NCBI GenBank assembly: GCA_964430275.1
Contig: CAYSGF010000260.1
Coordinates: 1-16,709 of the forward strand
Length of the DNA: 16,709 nucleotides
Direction: 5' to 3'
Origin: DASTYK01 sp964430275
GTDB lineage: Bacteria; Gemmatimonadota; Gemmatimonadetes; Longimicrobiales; RSA9
This document shows positions 1 to 6,394 of the stretch, one piece after another. The notes under the pieces are model-generated. The model searched no databases, was not told where the DNA came from, and worked only from the letters and a program-made list of their open reading frames with translations. A program made the position numbers and the translations under genes. Every line of letters begins with the position of its first letter. Position 1 is the stretch's first letter.

Positions 1-603
1 CGTGATCTCGAGCTCGCCGCGTGCGGACGGCTTCAGTGACGCGGCGATGTCGAGCACGTCGTTGTCGTAGAAGTACAGGCCGGTGACCGCCCAGCTCGAC
101 TTCGGCCGCTGCGGCTTCTCCTCGATCGACGCGATCCTGCCGCTCGCATCGAGCTCCATCACGCCGTAGCGCTCCGGGTCACGCACGCGGTAGCCGAAGA
201 TGGTCGCGCGCGAGGCGCGCGCCGCCGCGCGGTGGAGTGCGTCCGTCAGGCCATGGCCGTAGAAGATGTTGTCGCCGAGTACCAGGCAGCTCGGATCCGC
301 GCCGATGAAATCGCGCCCGACGATGAATGCCTGTGCGATGCCTTCCGGCCGCGGCTGCGCCGCGTAGCTGAAGTGCATGCCCCACTGTGTGCCGTCGCCG
401 AGCAGCGCCTGGTAGCGCGGCAGGTCCTGCGGTGTCGAGATGACGAGCACGTCGCGCATGCCGCCCAGCATCAGCACGGACAGCGGATAATAGATCATCG
501 GCTTGTCGTACACCGGCAGGAGCTGCTTGCTGACCGCCTGCGTGATCGGGTACAGCCGCGTGCCCGTGCCGCCGGCCAGGATGATGCCCTTGCGTCCGCT
601 CAT
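1..603 (-). CDS. rfbA: Glucose-1-phosphate thymidylyltransferase, C-terminus cut by window edge
   Basis: Makes dTDP-glucose from dTTP and glucose-1-phosphate, the first step of dTDP-L-rhamnose synthesis in the cytoplasm. The first 201 residues are present; the family is usually near 290, so the C-terminal third lies beyond the left edge. The sugar-nucleotidyltransferase signature LAGGTGTRLYPIT is at residues 9-21, followed by SKQLLPVYDKPMIYYPLS (25-42). The GDNIFYG, RYGVMELD and EEKP motifs of RmlA are all present. The start ATG (603-601) overlaps the rfbB stop as ATGA, which fixes the start and implies translational coupling. It is the third gene of an rfbD-rfbB-rfbA unit. Nothing looks damaged. 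Family assignment is firm; only the missing end is unknown. Confidence 0.96.
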   Translation of the reverse strand, partial: MSGRKGIILAGGTGTRLYPITQAVSKQLLPVYDKPMIYYPLSVLMLGGMRDVLVISTPQDLPRYQALLGDGTQWGMHFSYAAQPRPEGIAQAFIVGRDFIGADPSCLVLGDNIFYGHGLTDALHRAAARASRATIFGYRVRDPERYGVMELDASGRIASIEEKPQRPKSSWAVTGLYFYDNDVLDIAASLKPSARGELEIT

Positions 604-1682
604 TCCGCTGCCGCGCCCAGTCCCAGCCGTTCCAGCCGGTACGCACCGGAGAGGATCCGCTCGCACCACGACGGATGGGCGTGGTACCACGCCACCGTCT
701 TGCGCAGTCCGCTCTCGAAGGATTCCTCCGGCCGCCAGCCCAGCTCGCGCGCGACCTTGCGCGCATCGATCGCGTAGCGCCAGTCATGGCCCGGCCGGTC
801 GGCGACGAAGCGGATCAGCTCCGCGCGCGAGCGTCCCTCGTGCGGGCCGACGAGCTCGTCGAGCAGTGCACAGACGGCATGTGCGACCTCCAGGTTCGTG
901 CGCTCGCTGTCGCCGCCGATGTTGTAGGTCTCCCCCACCGCGCCGCGCTCCAGCACCGTGTGCAGTGCGCGCGCGTGGTCCTCGACGTACAGCCAGTCGC
1001 GCACGTTCCCGCCCGTGCCGTAGACGGGAATCGTCTCACCCCGCAGTGCGCGCAGGATCACGACCGGGATCAGCTTCTCCGGGAACTGGTAGGGCCCGGA
1101 GTTGTTCGAGCAGTTCGTCACGATCACGGGCAGGCCCGAGGTGTGGTGCCACGCGCGCGCGAGATGGTCGGCGCTCGCCTTGCTCGCGGCGTACGGCGAG
1201 CGCGGCGCGTACGGCGTCGCCTCGTCGAAGCGGCCCTCTTCGCCGAGCGAGCCGAACACCTCGTCCGTCGATACGTGGACGAACCGGAACGACGACGCCT
1301 CTGCCGCGGGCAGCTCCTGCACGTAGCCGCGCGCGGCCTGGAGCAGCGTGAACGTGCCGACCACGTTCGTGCGGATGAACTCGGCCGGCCCGTCGATCGA
1401 GCGGTCCACGTGGCTCTCCGCCGCGAGATGCAGCACCGCGCCCGGCCGGTGCACGGCAAAGATCTGCCGCATCCGCTCCGCGTCGCACACGTCCGCCTGC
1501 TCGAAGGCGTAGCGCGCATCGTCCGCCACCTCCGCCACGGACTCCAGGTCGCCCGCATACGTCAGCTTGTCGACGTTCACGACACGGTATGGCGAGGCGT
1601 CGATGAGCCGGCGCACGAGCGCGGAGCCGATGAAGCCGGCGCCGCCCGTCACGAGCACGGTGTCCCGGCGCCCGTCCGTCAT
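600..1682 (-). CDS. rfbB: dTDP-glucose 4,6-dehydratase
   Basis: Converts dTDP-glucose to dTDP-4-keto-6-deoxyglucose, the second rhamnose-pathway step. The protein is 360 aa, normal for RmlB. It is an extended SDR: the NAD-binding motif GGAGFIGS is at residues 13-20, HLAAESHVDRS follows at 85-95, the catalytic T-D-E is at 139-141, and the YxxxK pair is Y164/K168. The CSNN...PYQFPEKLIP substrate loop is at 191-206, but it reads NNSGPY where I expect NNYGPY, a Tyr-to-Ser change. I chose the internal ATG at 1682 because it starts just before the Rossmann strand and overlaps the rfbD stop as ATGA; an in-frame upstream extension only reads rfbD DNA. It also overlaps rfbA by four bases. Confidence 0.97.
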   Translation of the reverse strand: MTDGRRDTVLVTGGAGFIGSALVRRLIDASPYRVVNVDKLTYAGDLESVAEVADDARYAFEQADVCDAERMRQIFAVHRPGAVLHLAAESHVDRSIDGPAEFIRTNVVGTFTLLQAARGYVQELPAAEASSFRFVHVSTDEVFGSLGEEGRFDEATPYAPRSPYAASKASADHLARAWHHTSGLPVIVTNCSNNSGPYQFPEKLIPVVILRALRGETIPVYGTGGNVRDWLYVEDHARALHTVLERGAVGETYNIGGDSERTNLEVAHAVCALLDELVGPHEGRSRAELIRFVADRPGHDWRYAIDARKVARELGWRPEESFESGLRKTVAWYHAHPSWCERILSGAYRLERLGLGAAAE

Positions 1683-2575
1683 GCCTCTCCCGGTGCGCTG
1701 CGCGCCACCAGCGGCAGCCCCGCTACGTACTCGTGCACCGCGTCCTCCCACGCACGGATTGGCCCGACGTGCTCGCGCATCCGGTCATTCGCCAGCACGC
1801 TGTACGGTGGCCGCACGATCGACGGATCCGCGGCCGCACTGCGCGGGCGTACCAGTGCCGGATCCGCGTCCGCCGCGGCGAGGGCAGTCCGCGCCAGCGC
1901 GTACCAGGTCGCCGCGCCGCCGTTCACGCCGTGATAGATGCCTGGCTCGGCCCGCTGATCGACCAGCGTCAGCAGCATGACCGCGAGGTCGTGCGCAAAG
2001 GTCGGCGACATGGTGACATCGTCCACGACCTCGAACGGCCTGCCCTCCGCCGCCCGTGCGATCACGTGGTCCACGAAGTTCCGCCTGCCGCACGTGCCCG
2101 CCGCCCGCCGCCCGAACAGCGCCGCCGTGCGCACCACCATCACATCCGGATGGGCGCGCAGCGCGAGCACCTCGCCGAGCGCCTTCGACGCGCCGTACAC
2201 GTTGAGCGGATTGCGCGCGTCCCGTTCCACGTACGCCGCGCCCTTCCCCCCGTCGAACACGTAGTCCGTACTGATGTGGACGAGGCGGATACCGCGCGCA
2301 CGACACGCCGTCGCCAGCGCCGCGACCGCACGCGCATTGATCGTGAACGCGTCGCGCGCGTCCCGCTCCGCCGCTGCCGTATCATTGAAGGCCGCGCAGT
2401 TGATGACGACATCCCCGTCCAGCGCACGCACCCCCGCCTCGACCGCATCCGGCCGCGCCAGGTCCAGCGACGCACGCGGGCACGCCGCAAGCGACAGCCG
2501 CGCAAAGGAACCCGCCGCACCCAGCAGCGCGCTCCCCAGCTGTCCCGACGCCCCCGTAACGAGTACCCGGATCAT
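1679..2575 (-). CDS. rfbD: dTDP-4-dehydrorhamnose reductase
   Basis: Last enzyme of dTDP-L-rhamnose synthesis, reducing the 4-keto sugar with NAD(P)H. The protein is 298 aa, typical of RmlD. Seen in the sequence: the GASGQLG nucleotide-binding motif (residues 8-14), STDYVFDG (102-109), and PLNVYGASKALGE with Y127 and K131 as the YxxxK pair. The ATG at 2575 follows a purine-rich GAGCGGGGGTC ribosome-site-like stretch. The frame stays open upstream, but that part reads a hexamer repeat as Lys-Arg-Lys-Arg and is not protein-like. It is the first gene of rfbD-rfbB-rfbA. rfbC (3,5-epimerase) is not in the window; it may lie downstream of rfbA, off the left edge. Confidence 0.95.
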   Translation of the reverse strand: MIRVLVTGASGQLGSALLGAAGSFARLSLAACPRASLDLARPDAVEAGVRALDGDVVINCAAFNDTAAAERDARDAFTINARAVAALATACRARGIRLVHISTDYVFDGGKGAAYVERDARNPLNVYGASKALGEVLALRAHPDVMVVRTAALFGRRAAGTCGRRNFVDHVIARAAEGRPFEVVDDVTMSPTFAHDLAVMLLTLVDQRAEPGIYHGVNGGAATWYALARTALAAADADPALVRPRSAAADPSIVRPPYSVLANDRMREHVGPIRAWEDAVHEYVAGLPLVARSAPGEA

Positions 2576-2602
2576 CGACCCCCGCTCACAAGGTTCCCCA
2601 CC

Positions 2603-2637
2603 GCTTCCGCACCGCTTCCGCTTCCGCTTCCGCTTCC
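2603..2637. repeat. GCTTCC hexamer repeat, four perfect tandem copies plus one offset
   Basis: Perfect tandem copies lie at 2614-2637, and a fifth copy at 2603-2608 is separated from them by GCACC. Read on the minus strand this is GGAAGC repeated, in the probable 5' leader of the rfbDBA transcript about 40-60 bases before the rfbD start. The unit is purine-rich and weakly ribosome-site-like. Copy-number change by slippage is possible for such a tract but is not shown here. Confidence 0.9.
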
Positions 2638-2647
2638 GATGCTTTCC

Positions 2648-2676
2648 TTGCCCCCCCACCCCCCCAACCGTACCAT
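2648..2676 (+). promoter_or_regulatory. Candidate promoter for UDP-glucuronate decarboxylase
   Basis: TTGCCC (2648-2653), a 17-base spacer, then TACCAT (2671-2676). The match to sigma-70 consensus is 3 of 6 at -35 and 4 of 6 at -10, with optimal spacing. The start point would be near 2683, giving a leader of about 30 bases before the ATG at 2713. The same layout (TTG..., 17, TACC.T) occurs before the polysaccharide export gene at 13870-13898. Promoter calls in high-GC DNA by eye are uncertain. Confidence 0.4.
2651..2665 (-). repeat. C7-A-C7 tract, G-quadruplex pattern on minus strand
   Basis: The plus strand reads seven C, one A, seven C. The minus strand is therefore G7-T-G7, which parses exactly as four GGG runs joined by single-base loops, the pattern of a stable parallel G-quadruplex. 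On the plus strand the tract fills most of the 17-base spacer of the candidate decarboxylase promoter. On the minus strand it falls at the expected start of the rfbDBA transcript. Confidence 0.85.
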
Positions 2677-2695
2677 CTCCGCAGCGAGAACCCAA
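2667..2695 (-). promoter_or_regulatory. Candidate promoter for rfbDBA
   Basis: On the minus strand, TTGGGT (2695-2690), a 17-base spacer, then TACGGT (2672-2667). Its -10 box overlaps the -10 of the divergent decarboxylase promoter at 2671-2672, so the two could not be occupied by polymerase at once. The start point would fall near 2660, inside the G7-T-G7 tract. The match to consensus is modest. Confidence 0.3.
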
Positions 2696-2712
2696 CTCGA
2701 ACCGGATCCACG

Positions 2713-3672
2713 ATGCGCATGCTCATCACCGGCGCCGCCGGCTTCCTCGGATCGCATCTCTGCGACCGCTTCCTCGCCGAAGGCCACGAGGTCATCGGCA
2801 TGGACAACTTCATCACCGGCTCGCCGGACAACTTTGCGCACCTGATCGGCAACCCGGCGTTCCGGTTCATCGAGCACAACGTCGTGGACTACATCTACGT
2901 GGACGGCGCGCTGGACGGTGTGCTGCACTTCGCGAGCCCGGCGAGTCCGGTCGACTATCTCGAGTACCCGATCCCGACATTGAAGGTCGGCTCGCTGGGC
3001 ACGCACAAGACGCTCGGCCTGGCGAAGGCGAAGGGCTCGCGCTACCTGCTCGCGTCCACGTCGGAGGTGTACGGCGACCCGCAGGTGCATCCGCAGCCGG
3101 AAACGTACTGGGGTCACGTGAACCCGGTCGGTCCGCGCGGCGTCTACGACGAGGCGAAGCGATTCGCCGAAGCACTGACCATGGCGTACCGCACGTATCA
3201 CAACGTGGACACGCGCATCGTCCGGATCTTCAACACGTACGGCCCGCGCATGCGTCCCGCCGACGGACGCGTGGTGTCGAACTTCATCGTGCAGGCGCTG
3301 CGCAACGAGCCGCTTTCGGTGTATGGCGACGGCTCGCAGACCCGCTCGTTCTGTTATGTCGAGGACGAGGTCGACGGGATCTACCGCTTGTTCATGTCGG
3401 ACGAGCACGACCCGGTGAACATCGGCAACCCGCACGAGTTCACGGTGCGCCAGCTTGCCGAGAAGGTCATCGAGCTGACCGGCAGCAGTTCCACGATCAC
3501 GTCGCTGCCCCTGCCCACCGACGATCCGAAGGTGCGCCGGCCGGACATCACGCGCGCCCGCGAGCGGCTCGGCTGGGAGCCGCAGTACTCGCTCGACCAG
3601 GGCCTCGAGAAGACGATTCCCTACTTCCGCAACCTGGTCGAAGGCGGGGCGACCGCGCGCGTCCTCAGCTAG
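2713..3672 (+). CDS. UDP-glucuronate decarboxylase (UDP-xylose synthase family)
   Basis: An extended SDR that, by family, oxidises and decarboxylates UDP-glucuronate to UDP-xylose (or releases the 4-keto pentose). The protein is 319 aa, typical of the soluble bacterial type. The NAD motif GAAGFLGS is at residues 7-14, STSEVYGDP at 115-123, and YWGHVNPVGPRGVYDEAKR at 132-150 with catalytic Y145 and K149. This block is the hallmark of UXS; most members read YDEGK, here YDEAK. RSFCYVEDEVDG (211-222) is also family-typical. The start at 2713 lies directly before the Rossmann strand. Its substrate is the product of ugd (8439-9773) in the same window. Its stop overlaps the 3' end of the convergent kinase gene by 8 bases. 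A dTDP-glucose dehydratase-like activity is less likely because of the HPQPETYWG block. Confidence 0.9.
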   Translation: MRMLITGAAGFLGSHLCDRFLAEGHEVIGMDNFITGSPDNFAHLIGNPAFRFIEHNVVDYIYVDGALDGVLHFASPASPVDYLEYPIPTLKVGSLGTHKTLGLAKAKGSRYLLASTSEVYGDPQVHPQPETYWGHVNPVGPRGVYDEAKRFAEALTMAYRTYHNVDTRIVRIFNTYGPRMRPADGRVVSNFIVQALRNEPLSVYGDGSQTRSFCYVEDEVDGIYRLFMSDEHDPVNIGNPHEFTVRQLAEKVIELTGSSSTITSLPLPTDDPKVRRPDITRARERLGWEPQYSLDQGLEKTIPYFRNLVEGGATARVLS

Positions 3673-4798
3673 TCGGTGCGCGGCGCGGCAGGTGGGCGGT
3701 GAACGTCGTGCCCTCTGCCTCCGAGGATGCGACGTCGATGCGCCCGCCGTGGCTGTAGACGATCCGTTCCGCGATGTAGAGGCCGAGACCGAGATTTCCT
3801 GTCGGGCCCGCCCGCCGGGCCACGGCGCGTCGCTCGGTCGGCTTCATCGGGTTGAAGATCCCGTCGAGATGTGCGGATGAGATCGTTCCGGGGTTGTGGA
3901 CCGCGACCGTGACCTCGTCGTTCGTGCCGCCCACCTCCACCCGCACCGGTCCGTCCTCGCCGTGCTCCACCGCATTCGCGATCAGGTTGCTGAGCGCCTG
4001 GCCGATGCGCCCGCGATCCCATTCGCCGTGCTGCTCACCGGGCATCTCGACGTCGATCGCGCGACCCGGGTTTGCGACCGCGATCTCGTGCACGACGTGG
4101 CGCACGACGCTCCCCATGTCGATCGCCTCGCGTTCGACCGGAATGCCTTCGCCGAGCCGGCTGCGCGTGAAGTCGAGCAGGTCGCCGACCATCCGGATCG
4201 TGCCCGCCGTGCTGCGACGGATCCCTTCCATCAGCTTGCGATGCGTGTCGCTCAGCTCACCGGAGTCGAGCATGAAGGCCGCCGACGTGGCGATCGCGCC
4301 CAGCGGCGTGCGCAGGTCGTGACCCAGGATCGCGAGAAACAGCTCCTTCGACTGCTCCAGGTCCTGGTTGTACCGGGTCACGGACTCGGCGAGTGCCTGG
4401 TCGATCGCCTCGTGGAAGCGGGTCACGTCGTCCATGTCCGCGACGACCAGCTCTCCCCGGAACTCCGTCCACAGCCGGATCACGCTCGCACGCAGTGCAC
4501 GGTATTCGGCGACCATCTGTGCGACGGTGAAGCCGCTGCCGGCCCGGCCCGCGCCGTGCTCCTCCGCGGCCGTATCGTCTTCGTCGTCCGCTGCGAGGCC
4601 CTTCGCCTTCGCGGCCTGCTCGACATCGCTCTGCGCCGTCTTCAGATCCTCGGCTATGACGGTGAGCATCTCGCCCGCGTGGTCGCGCAGCGCAGTGATG
4701 TCCATGGTCGCGCTCGCCGGCGCGCACGTGCGCGCGAACGCCTCCCATTCGCCGAGGATCGGTTCGCGGTGGCTCAGGATGAAGTCGGCGAGTCTCAT
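3665..4798 (-). CDS. Soluble sensor histidine kinase with RsbRD-like N-terminal domain
   Basis: 377 aa with no membrane segment or signal peptide, so probably cytoplasmic. Residues 1-60 (LADFILSHREPILGEWEAFA and on) resemble the RsbRD/RsbT co-antagonist N-terminal helical domain. An acidic linker (70-82) and a helical region follow. HisKA begins at about 150 with phospho-acceptor H160 in LGHDLRTPLGA. The ATPase domain has an N box around N275 (NLIANAVEHG), an atypical HNPGTI in place of the classic DxGxG (301-306), an F-box-like IFNPM, and GNLGLGLYIAERIV (334-347). The start at 4798 opens with the typical MRLADFI. It lies 49 bp after the TPR gene on the same strand, so the two may be co-transcribed. 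No response regulator is in the window and the signal is unknown. Confidence 0.9.
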   Translation of the reverse strand: MRLADFILSHREPILGEWEAFARTCAPASATMDITALRDHAGEMLTVIAEDLKTAQSDVEQAAKAKGLAADDEDDTAAEEHGAGRAGSGFTVAQMVAEYRALRASVIRLWTEFRGELVVADMDDVTRFHEAIDQALAESVTRYNQDLEQSKELFLAILGHDLRTPLGAIATSAAFMLDSGELSDTHRKLMEGIRRSTAGTIRMVGDLLDFTRSRLGEGIPVEREAIDMGSVVRHVVHEIAVANPGRAIDVEMPGEQHGEWDRGRIGQALSNLIANAVEHGEDGPVRVEVGGTNDEVTVAVHNPGTISSAHLDGIFNPMKPTERRAVARRAGPTGNLGLGLYIAERIVYSHGGRIDVASSEAEGTTFTAHLPRRAPTS

Positions 4799-4847
4799 CG
4801 GCGGCTGCTGCAGGATGGTCGGTGTGCTGCGCGGAGTCAGGCTCGGG

Positions 4848-5567
4848 TCAGCGCGATTCCGTCGGGCGCGGCCGCTCCCGCTCCAGCAGTGCCAGGTAGG
4901 CGCGCAGCTGCGGCGATTCGCCGCCCTCGGTGCGGCACGCGTCCCACTCCGCGCGCGCCGCATCGATGTCGCCGCTGCGAAAGAGGGCGAGCCCGAGATC
5001 GAGCCGCGCCGGCATGTACGCGGGCGTGTCCAGCACGACGCGCCGCAGCATGCGGATCGCCTCCTTCGTGCGACCCAGCTCGAGCAGTGCGCGCCCCGCC
5101 TTGTGGCGGATATCGGGGAACGCCGGCCGCAGCTCGAGCGCGGTCTTGTACTCGCGCCACGCCCGCTCGTACGCGCCCGACGTCATGTACAGGTCGCCCA
5201 CCCCCGCGTGCGCGTTCGCGATGCGCGCCGCCGCAATCGCCGGGATCCCCTCGAGTGCCGCCTGCTCGCGCTCGCCCGCCCGCTCGAGCGATGCCTTCGC
5301 CTCGTCGAACCGGCCGAGATCGTTCAGCACGAGCGCCCGGTTCAGCAGCGCCTCCACGTACTCCGGGTTGATCGCGATCGCCGCGTTCAGCTCCTCCAGC
5401 GCCGCCTCCGAGTCGCCCAGCAGCGCCAGCGCGATCCCGGACAGGTTCCGCATGTCCGCATACGCCGGCCGAGTGCTCAGTACCTTCCTCGCCAGGTCCA
5501 GCGCGGTCGCGTACTCCGCCTTCTCGAAGGCCGCATGCGCGGCCGCAACGTCCGGTGCTCGTTCCAT
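4848..5567 (-). CDS. Tetratricopeptide-repeat protein, soluble
   Basis: 239 aa, almost entirely helical TPR units of about 34 residues. Repeats can be traced at about 7-38, 39-70, 73-101, 117-150, 151-184 and 185-216, with the usual small residues (A, G, Y, P) at the TPR positions, as in NPEYVEALLNRALVLNDLG. There is no signal peptide or membrane segment, so it is likely a cytoplasmic scaffold or adaptor; its partner is not indicated. I chose the ATG at 5567 because the repeats begin right after it. The frame is open further upstream but only through radC DNA. No Shine-Dalgarno is visible; TATACT sits 7 bases before the ATG. The histidine kinase follows 49 bp downstream. The specific role is unknown. 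Confidence 0.85.
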   Translation of the reverse strand: MERAPDVAAAHAAFEKAEYATALDLARKVLSTRPAYADMRNLSGIALALLGDSEAALEELNAAIAINPEYVEALLNRALVLNDLGRFDEAKASLERAGEREQAALEGIPAIAAARIANAHAGVGDLYMTSGAYERAWREYKTALELRPAFPDIRHKAGRALLELGRTKEAIRMLRRVVLDTPAYMPARLDLGLALFRSGDIDAARAEWDACRTEGGESPQLRAYLALLERERPRPTESR

Positions 5568-5574
5568 AGGGGTC

Positions 5575-5580
5575 AGTATA
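5575..5580 (-). promoter_or_regulatory. Candidate -10 box giving a leaderless TPR transcript
   Basis: On the minus strand TATACT (5 of 6 to TATAAT) is followed by GACCCCT and then the ATG of the TPR gene. With a start point 7 bases after the -10 box, transcription would begin at the A of the start codon. No convincing -35 is present at 16-18 bases upstream and there is no ribosome-binding site, which fits a leaderless mRNA but also fits chance. Confidence 0.35.
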
Positions 5581-5619
5581 GGCCCAAACCATACCCGTAT
5601 GCGAGTGCGCGTTGCGCGG

Positions 5620-5641
5620 GTGCGCACGCGCGCGCGCACAC
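5620..5641. other. Alternating purine-pyrimidine tract (Z-DNA-type) between radC and TPR gene
   Basis: Twenty-two bases of strict purine/pyrimidine alternation, mostly CG steps. Within it GTGCGC (5620-5625) and GCGCAC (5634-5639) are inverted repeats around an 8-base loop. It lies in the 86-bp gap after the radC stop, so it could end radC transcripts or store supercoiling. There is no T-run, so it is not a standard terminator. Confidence 0.5.
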
Positions 5642-5653
5642 GGGTCTTCTTCG

Positions 5654-6343
5654 CTACGCCTCCATCAGGCCTGCTTCCACGAAGGACGTGTAGCGTGCAT
5701 CGCCGATGACGACGTGGTCCACGACGGGGATCCCGATCACCTTCCCCGCCTCGGCGAGCTGCCTCGTCACGCTGCGGTCCTCGGGCGAGGGTGATGGATC
5801 GCCGGAGGGATGGTTGTGGACCAGGATGACGGCGGCGGCGCCCTCCGCGATCGCGGTGCGGAACACCTCGCGCGGGTGCACGAGTGCGCCATCGAGCGTG
5901 CCGCGCGTCACGACGACCTCGCGCAGCACGGCGTGCTGTGTGTTCAGCAGCAGCACGCGGAACTCCTCCTGGGGCAGGTCGCGCACGGCGGGGGCGCACA
6001 GCTCGAAGACGTCGCGCGGCCCGCGGATCACGGCGCGCGCGGCCGGTCCTTCGCGCGCGAGCCGGCGGCCCAGCTCGAGGGCCGCGCCGATACGCGCCTT
6101 CGCCACGGGCCCGACACCGCTCAGCCGGTCGCCCTGTGGCAGGGTCGTCGCGAGCCGACGCAGCGAGCCGTCCGCGCGCGCGAGCAGGTCGCCCGCCAGC
6201 TCGGCCGCGCTCGCGCCGCGCACGCCACTGCCGATCACGATCGCGAGCAGCTCGCGGTCCGAGAGGGCGGCGGCGCCGGCATGGAGCAGGCGCTCACGGG
6301 GACGCTCGCGCAGGGGCCAGGACGAAATCGGGCGGGCCGGCAT
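5654..6343 (-). CDS. radC: RadC/JAB-domain protein (UPF0758)
   Basis: 229 aa, normal family length. The N-terminal part (about 1-100) carries the helix-hairpin-helix segment LSGVGPVAKARI (74-85) after RPRERLLHAGAAALSDRELL (14-33). The C-terminal JAB/MPN domain has the metal site HNHPSGDPSPSPED, with H176, H178, S186 and D189 filling the HxH-x7-S-xx-D pattern. The family is a predicted metalloprotease-like or nuclease-like fold; the old DNA-repair assignment from E. coli radC is not supported, and the true role is unresolved. The start at 6343 gives the usual ISSWPLRERPRER opening. It sits between envelope-sugar genes on the same strand, 51 bp after the dehydratase gene, with no visible functional link to them. 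Confidence 0.95.
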   Translation of the reverse strand: MPARPISSWPLRERPRERLLHAGAAALSDRELLAIVIGSGVRGASAAELAGDLLARADGSLRRLATTLPQGDRLSGVGPVAKARIGAALELGRRLAREGPAARAVIRGPRDVFELCAPAVRDLPQEEFRVLLLNTQHAVLREVVVTRGTLDGALVHPREVFRTAIAEGAAAVILVHNHPSGDPSPSPEDRSVTRQLAEAGKVIGIPVVDHVVIGDARYTSFVEAGLMEA

Positions 6344-6394
6344 ACCGCGCAGGGTTGCCGGCCCGCCGGGGCGCTGCCATGGCCGGACGCGCGC

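Larger units (their letters stand above)
2576..2712. promoter_or_regulatory. Divergent rfbD / UDP-xylose-synthase intergenic regulatory region
   Basis: A 137-bp gap between the start codons of rfbD (minus) and the UDP-glucuronate decarboxylase (plus). It must hold both promoters. From left to right it contains one GCTTCC unit, four tandem GCTTCC units, a C7-A-C7 tract, and two candidate sigma-70-like promoters whose -10 boxes share two bases. Low-complexity sequence occupies roughly half of the gap, unlike any other intergenic region in the window. Confidence 0.7.

Noticed and set aside
2576..2695. In-frame upstream extension of rfbD through the hexamer repeat, giving a Lys-Arg repeat tail
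   Set aside because: RmlD proteins start at the Rossmann strand. The extension reads a microsatellite and would overlap the promoter region; the ATG at 2575 has a purine-rich ribosome-site-like stretch.
5568..5999. In-frame upstream extension of the TPR gene into radC
   Set aside because: The extra residues are Arg/Ala/Gly-rich antisense-like sequence read from radC DNA. The TPR array begins directly after the ATG at 5567.
5654..6343. radC as a DNA-repair gene or as a mark of a mobile element
   Set aside because: The E. coli radC repair phenotype was later assigned elsewhere, and this is the ordinary chromosomal full-length UPF0758 form with no phage or plasmid genes nearby.
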